Below, piece after piece: positions 7,542-10,450 of a DNA stretch of 10,450 bases. The stretch covers positions 1-10,450 of the forward strand of contig CAMWWS010000065.1 in the NCBI GenBank assembly GCA_947178085.1. Reading direction: 5' to 3'. The notes under the pieces were generated by a model. The model had not been told where the DNA came from. It searched no databases and was given only the letters and a program-made list of their open reading frames with translations. The stretch's first letter is position 1; each line of letters opens with the position of its first letter. This stretch comes from an uncultured Lachnospiraceae bacterium (lineage in GTDB: Bacteria > Bacillota_A > Clostridia > Lachnospirales > Lachnospiraceae). Position numbers and translations under genes: made by a program.

Positions 7542-8705
7542 ATGGGAACGATTATTAATTATGTCAAAGAATATGGAGACTACACATTTAGTGAAAAGCC
7601 GCTTAGTGAGGTTGACAGTCTGGTTTTGTGCCAGTTTGCCTATCTTAAGTTTGACGGGATGGTTCCTGATATTGGCGAAAATACAGAGGCTGTGGATTTG
7701 CAGTATTTATTACAGCATGAGGATTATGATAATCTTTATGCTTTTAAACCGTACAGAGAGAAAAATACTAAGTTATTTACTGCAATGGCGCAGAGCAAGC
7801 GTTTTGGGAATATAAAATTAAAGAATTATGTAAACCAAATAGAGCCGGAGAAGGAAACACAGTTTTCAGCCATTACTTTTCAGTTGTCGGATAATATCTT
7901 TTATGTGGCGTATCGTGGTACCGATGAGTATATTGTGGGTTGGAAGGAAGATTTGAATCTGGCGTTTTCTGAGCCTGCGCCGGGACAGGTAATGAGCGTG
8001 GAATATCTGAACCGAACAGCGGGAGAGTTTACGGAGAATTTTTATATAGGCGGACATTCCAAGGGAGGAAATCTGGCTGTATACGCTGCCATGAATTGTC
8101 AAAAAGATATACAGGATAGGATTACTACTATATTCTGTCATGACGGACCGGGTTTCAGACCGGAAGTAAAAGAAAAGTGTGGATATGCAGATATAGAAAG
8201 CAGGATTATGAGAACGATTCCACATTCTTCGCTGGTAGGGATGATACTTTATTCCGAAGGCAGCTATCGTGTTGTGGAGAGTAAATATATGGGTCTGATG
8301 CAGCATGACCCGTATTCGTGGCTGATAGACGGAGATGATTTTCAGGTTGTAAAAAGAGTCCATTCAAGCGCTATGTTCAGGGATAAGGCTCTTAATGAAT
8401 GGATATTGTCGCTGAGTCAGGAGCAGATGCACATTTTCATAGACACCCTCTATGAGGTTGTGATGGCTTCTGAGTCGGATAATCTGGTTGATTTTACCGT
8501 CAATTGGAAGAGAAGCATTCATGGAATCATGGAGGCGGTAAAAAGTGTCGATGCAGAAACGAAGCAGATAATGGGCGACATGATAAAAGTCCTGTTTGAG
8601 ATGCTATCGCAGCATGCCAAAGAAGAACTGCAAATTAAGGGGCAGATACAGAAAAATAAATTGGATGAAGGTATCAATTATTTGGAGCACATGCTCAAAA
8701 AATAA
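7542..8705 (+). CDS. DUF2974 (Mbeg1-like) alpha/beta-hydrolase
   Basis: The 387-residue soluble protein has the layout of a class 3 lipase-like hydrolase. A strand ending YVAYRGTD (residues 121-128) resembles the oxyanion-loop FRGT of such lipases. GGHSKGGN (170-177) is the nucleophile elbow with Ser173, DGPGF follows with candidate acid Asp201, and MQHDPYSW offers candidate His255. This order fits the DUF2974/Mbeg1-like family, whose substrates are largely unknown. The C-terminal third (after about 275) is helical and charged, without membrane helices; there is no signal peptide, so it should act in the cytosol. ATG 7542 is chosen because the family-like N-terminus IINYVKEYGDYTF starts there; AGGG at 7530-7533 is a modest binding site. 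GTG 7500 would add 14 residues and nearly abut the upstream gene. The 3' end overlaps the converging gamma-glutamyl hydrolase by 28 bases. The fold is well supported; the reaction is not known. Confidence 0.87.
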   Translation: MGTIINYVKEYGDYTFSEKPLSEVDSLVLCQFAYLKFDGMVPDIGENTEAVDLQYLLQHEDYDNLYAFKPYREKNTKLFTAMAQSKRFGNIKLKNYVNQIEPEKETQFSAITFQLSDNIFYVAYRGTDEYIVGWKEDLNLAFSEPAPGQVMSVEYLNRTAGEFTENFYIGGHSKGGNLAVYAAMNCQKDIQDRITTIFCHDGPGFRPEVKEKCGYADIESRIMRTIPHSSLVGMILYSEGSYRVVESKYMGLMQHDPYSWLIDGDDFQVVKRVHSSAMFRDKALNEWILSLSQEQMHIFIDTLYEVVMASESDNLVDFTVNWKRSIHGIMEAVKSVDAETKQIMGDMIKVLFEMLSQHAKEELQIKGQIQKNKLDEGINYLEHMLKK

Positions 8706-9322
8706 TATAACAGCTCGGTTCCTTCGCCTGCAGGCATCCGTTCAGGATGCCACTGTACCGCTATAATCGGAAGGTCTGAGTGGTATATGGCTTCAATAAC
8801 GCCGTCATCGGACTGACAGATGGGAATGAGCCCTGTTCCGGCTTTATCTATTCCCTGATGATGCGCAGAGTTGACGTATGTACAGCTTTCGTAAATCTGA
8901 TAGAAAAAATCAGTACGGTCACTGCCGGTATGGTATACATAGTGAAACTGGTCGCCGTCAATCCACCGATGATGGTCAGCGGTTCTTAAGTGTTGGCAGA
9001 TAGTGCCGCCAAAATGGACATTGATGATTTGAAGCCCTTTACAGATTCCGAGTACGGGCTTTTTCTTTTTGACAAATAATTCCAAGGCTTTAAACTGGAA
9101 AATATCAAGCTTGGTATCAATATTCTTAGAACCGCGGTTACGCTGTCCGAAGAATGCAGGAGTGATATCTCCACCGCCGGGGAGCAGCAGACCTGCACAG
9201 TCTTTATATTGTGCGGGGTCAAGGGAAGTGACGGTATCCACTCCCAGATTGTGCAGTGCGTTTTCGTAATTGACTGTGTCCGGTGTGCGGCCCACGATGG
9301 CGATAGAAACGGTTGAATACAT
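8678..9322 (-). CDS. Gamma-glutamyl-gamma-aminobutyrate hydrolase-like class I amidotransferase (peptidase C26)
   Basis: The 214-residue protein has the class I glutamine amidotransferase fold of the PuuD/gamma-glutamyl hydrolase group, which cleaves gamma-glutamyl amide bonds. Visible elements are LLLPGGGDITP (45-55), forming the oxyanion loop, the nucleophile elbow GICKGLQIINVHFGGTI (92-108) with Cys94, the NSAHHQ segment (151-156) and VQWHPE (189-194) with catalytic His192 and Glu194. The triad is intact. It is shorter than E. coli PuuD (about 250) because the N-terminal region is compact. ATG at 9322-9320 is chosen: GAGG (9330-9333 on the plus strand) lies seven bases before it, and the first beta strand begins directly; a longer reading with 16 extra residues from 9370 lacks support. 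No polyamine pathway genes are nearby, so the substrate is open: gamma-glutamyl-GABA, a gamma-glutamyl peptide or folate polyglutamate are possible. It is divergent from a CapA-like gene. Confidence 0.9.
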   Translation of the reverse strand: MYSTVSIAIVGRTPDTVNYENALHNLGVDTVTSLDPAQYKDCAGLLLPGGGDITPAFFGQRNRGSKNIDTKLDIFQFKALELFVKKKKPVLGICKGLQIINVHFGGTICQHLRTADHHRWIDGDQFHYVYHTGSDRTDFFYQIYESCTYVNSAHHQGIDKAGTGLIPICQSDDGVIEAIYHSDLPIIAVQWHPERMPAGEGTELLYYFLSMCSK

Positions 9323-9329
9323 GGCAAAA

Positions 9330-9333
9330 CCTC
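9330..9333 (-). promoter_or_regulatory. Ribosome binding site fixing the start of the C26 hydrolase
   Basis: GAGG on the minus strand lies seven bases before the ATG at 9322 and favours this start over the extended reading from 9370. Confidence 0.6.
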
Positions 9334-9359
9334 GAAAGGATAGCAAAAGGTATATAGAT

Positions 9360-9365
9360 ATTATA
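9360..9365 (-). promoter_or_regulatory. Candidate -10 box for the C26 hydrolase gene
   Basis: On the minus strand TATAAT is perfect and lies about 38 bases before the start codon. The sequence 17 bases upstream (TAACGC) does not resemble a -35 box, so the promoter would be weak or need an activator. Confidence 0.4.
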
Positions 9366-9451
9366 TGCAAGTAAGTGTGCCGGCGTTACCGATTAACACT
9401 TAAATTGGGTTCTGATAGTTACAATATTTCAGGCGATATGATAACTTCGTA

Positions 9452-9467
9452 ATTCTTATTAGAATAA
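9452..9467. repeat. Short inverted repeat upstream of the capA-like promoter
   Basis: ATTCT (9452-9456) and AGAAT (9461-9465) form an inverted repeat around TATT; TTATT (9456-9460) and AATAA (9463-9467) form a second, overlapping one. The element ends about 28 bases before the -10 box, a usual place for a transcription factor site. AT-rich sequence makes chance occurrence likely, and no regulator can be named. Confidence 0.3.
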
Positions 9468-9492
9468 TGTACTTTTTTCGCTTCTGTGGAAA

Positions 9493-9501
9493 TGGTATAA
9501 T
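9493..9501 (+). promoter_or_regulatory. Extended -10 promoter for the CapA-like gene
   Basis: TGGTATAAT combines a perfect TATAAT (9496-9501) with the TGn extension typical of Gram-positive promoters that can work without a good -35. The expected -35 position (9473-9478) holds only a T run. Transcription would start near 9508, leaving a leader of about 45 bases before the ATG. Confidence 0.65.
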
Positions 9502-9553
9502 AAGCTCAGGCTTGGCAGCGCACACTTATTCGTGTAGCAGAGGAGGTAACAAG

Positions 9554-10450
9554 ATGCAAAAACGTAAGGGCTTTTTCCGGAGATGTTTGATAGTTCTGAT
9601 TGCAATCTGCTGCTGCGGGTGCGGCAATGGTGAGACCAGTGTGAATGCAAGCAGTTCTGATGTGGAGTCTTTTTCTAATGAATCAGAGACGCCGCCGATT
9701 GAACCTGTATCCATGGTTGTATCGGAATCTGCGCTTACACAGGAATCCATACAGGAATCTATACCAGCCCCTGAACCGGAGGTTATCAGCCTTACTATTT
9801 CCGCCGCCGGCGATGTCTCTTTAGGTAACCTGCAGATTCACGGCTATGAGGGAACATTCAGGGAAATGTACGATTTGCAGGGACCTGAATATTTTTTACG
9901 GAATGTGAAACCTATTTTTGAAGAAGACGATATGACAATCGTAAACTTTGAGGGCGTTCTGACAGAATCAACGGATTTGGTAGAAAAGCAGTACAATATA
10001 AAAGGAGACCCTTCCTATATTGAAATTCTGCCCTTGGGAAGCGTAGAGGCTGTCAGTTTCGGAAACAACCACCGAATGGATTACGGGCAGCAGGGCTGCG
10101 ATGATACTGTAGCACTTTTTGAGGAAAAAAATATTCCATATGCTTACGACGACAAAGTCGGTATATATGAAACTCAGGGTATTCGTATCGGTTTCGTGTC
10201 AGTGAATGAGCACTATGACGGCAAGGCGGTGGAAGTCTGGCTGGAGGACGGTATAAAACAGCTTAAAGAAGAGAATGTAAATCTGATTATTGCCTGCTGT
10301 CACTGGGGTATTGAGATGCAGAATTATCCTAATGACTATCAATTGGAGCTGGGGAAGAAATGTATTGACTGGGGCGCTGATCTGGTATTGGGCTGCCACC
10401 CGCATATTCTACAGGGTATTGAGGTCTACAACGGAAGATTTATCTTGTAC
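9554..10450 (+). CDS. CapA/PgsA-like lipoprotein, metallophosphatase fold (3' end outside window)
   Basis: The frame is open from ATG 9554 to the right edge, giving 299 residues. A very strong AGGAGG (9541-9546) lies seven bases before the start. The N-terminus is a lipoprotein signal: basic MQKRK, a hydrophobic stretch and a cysteine cluster (C19, C20, C21, C23), of which C23 after Gly22 is the most likely lipidation site, anchoring the protein outside the membrane. Residues about 27-76 form a Ser/Glu/Pro-rich linker with repeated QESI units. The CapA domain follows: AAGDVSLGN (84-92), NFEGVL (131-136), SFGNNHRMDYG (168-178), CCHWGIE (248-254) and GCHPHILQG (280-288), the Asp, Asn and His sets expected for metal-binding loops of this calcineurin-like family. 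Members are linked to poly-gamma-glutamate export or anchoring (PgsA, CapA), but many Clostridial members have no capBC partner and unknown roles. Divergent from the C26 hydrolase. Confidence 0.9.
   Translation, partial: MQKRKGFFRRCLIVLIAICCCGCGNGETSVNASSSDVESFSNESETPPIEPVSMVVSESALTQESIQESIPAPEPEVISLTISAAGDVSLGNLQIHGYEGTFREMYDLQGPEYFLRNVKPIFEEDDMTIVNFEGVLTESTDLVEKQYNIKGDPSYIEILPLGSVEAVSFGNNHRMDYGQQGCDDTVALFEEKNIPYAYDDKVGIYETQGIRIGFVSVNEHYDGKAVEVWLEDGIKQLKEENVNLIIACCHWGIEMQNYPNDYQLELGKKCIDWGADLVLGCHPHILQGIEVYNGRFILY

Noticed and set aside
7866..8363. A 165-residue minus-strand reading frame opposite the DUF2974 gene
   Set aside because: Antisense to conserved hydrolase motifs with no recognisable family; shadow of the real gene.

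Overview
The window reads as an ordinary chromosomal stretch of a low-to-moderate GC member of the Bacillota, most likely Clostridia and probably Lachnospiraceae. The reasons are Gram-positive style AGGAGG/AAAGG ribosome binding sites, an extended -10 promoter, a CapA-type lipoprotein, and a mix of families (AGCS symporter, two-gene Trk system, lipase-like DUF2974 protein, YejK-like protein) typical of gut Clostridia. The taxonomy is inference from protein character, not from a marker gene. Nine protein genes are visible, two of them cut by the window edges. I see no RNA genes, insertion sequences, CRISPR arrays, phage genes or origins, and no gene-free stretch over 300 bases.

Left part (1-1736, plus strand): the C-terminal part of a GH43-type glycoside hydrolase is followed 45 bases later by a major facilitator permease, a plausible sugar release and uptake pair. 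A sodium:amino acid symporter of the AGCS family (1769-3064, minus strand) converges on the permease and starts at TTG.

Middle part (3166-8705, plus strand): an unrecognised 125-residue cytosolic protein lies before trkA and trkH, the peripheral NAD-binding regulator and the membrane pore of a potassium uptake system. A good -10 promoter box lies directly before trkA. Twenty bases after trkH begins a YejK/NdpA-like nucleoid-associated protein, then a DUF2974 protein with a lipase-like Ser-Asp-His set. Tight same-strand spacing suggests a trkA-trkH-ndpA-DUF2974 transcript.

Right part (8678-10450): a class I glutamine-amidotransferase-like gamma-glutamyl hydrolase on the minus strand overlaps the 3' end of the DUF2974 gene by 28 bases. 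It is divergent, across a 231-base promoter region, from a CapA/PgsA-like lipoprotein that runs off the right edge. This puts a potential gamma-glutamyl peptidase beside a poly-gamma-glutamate-type protein.

Nothing here proves a new system. The best leads are the ndpA-DUF2974 pair downstream of trkAH, the unknown gene before trkA, and the gamma-glutamyl hydrolase/CapA divergent pair.
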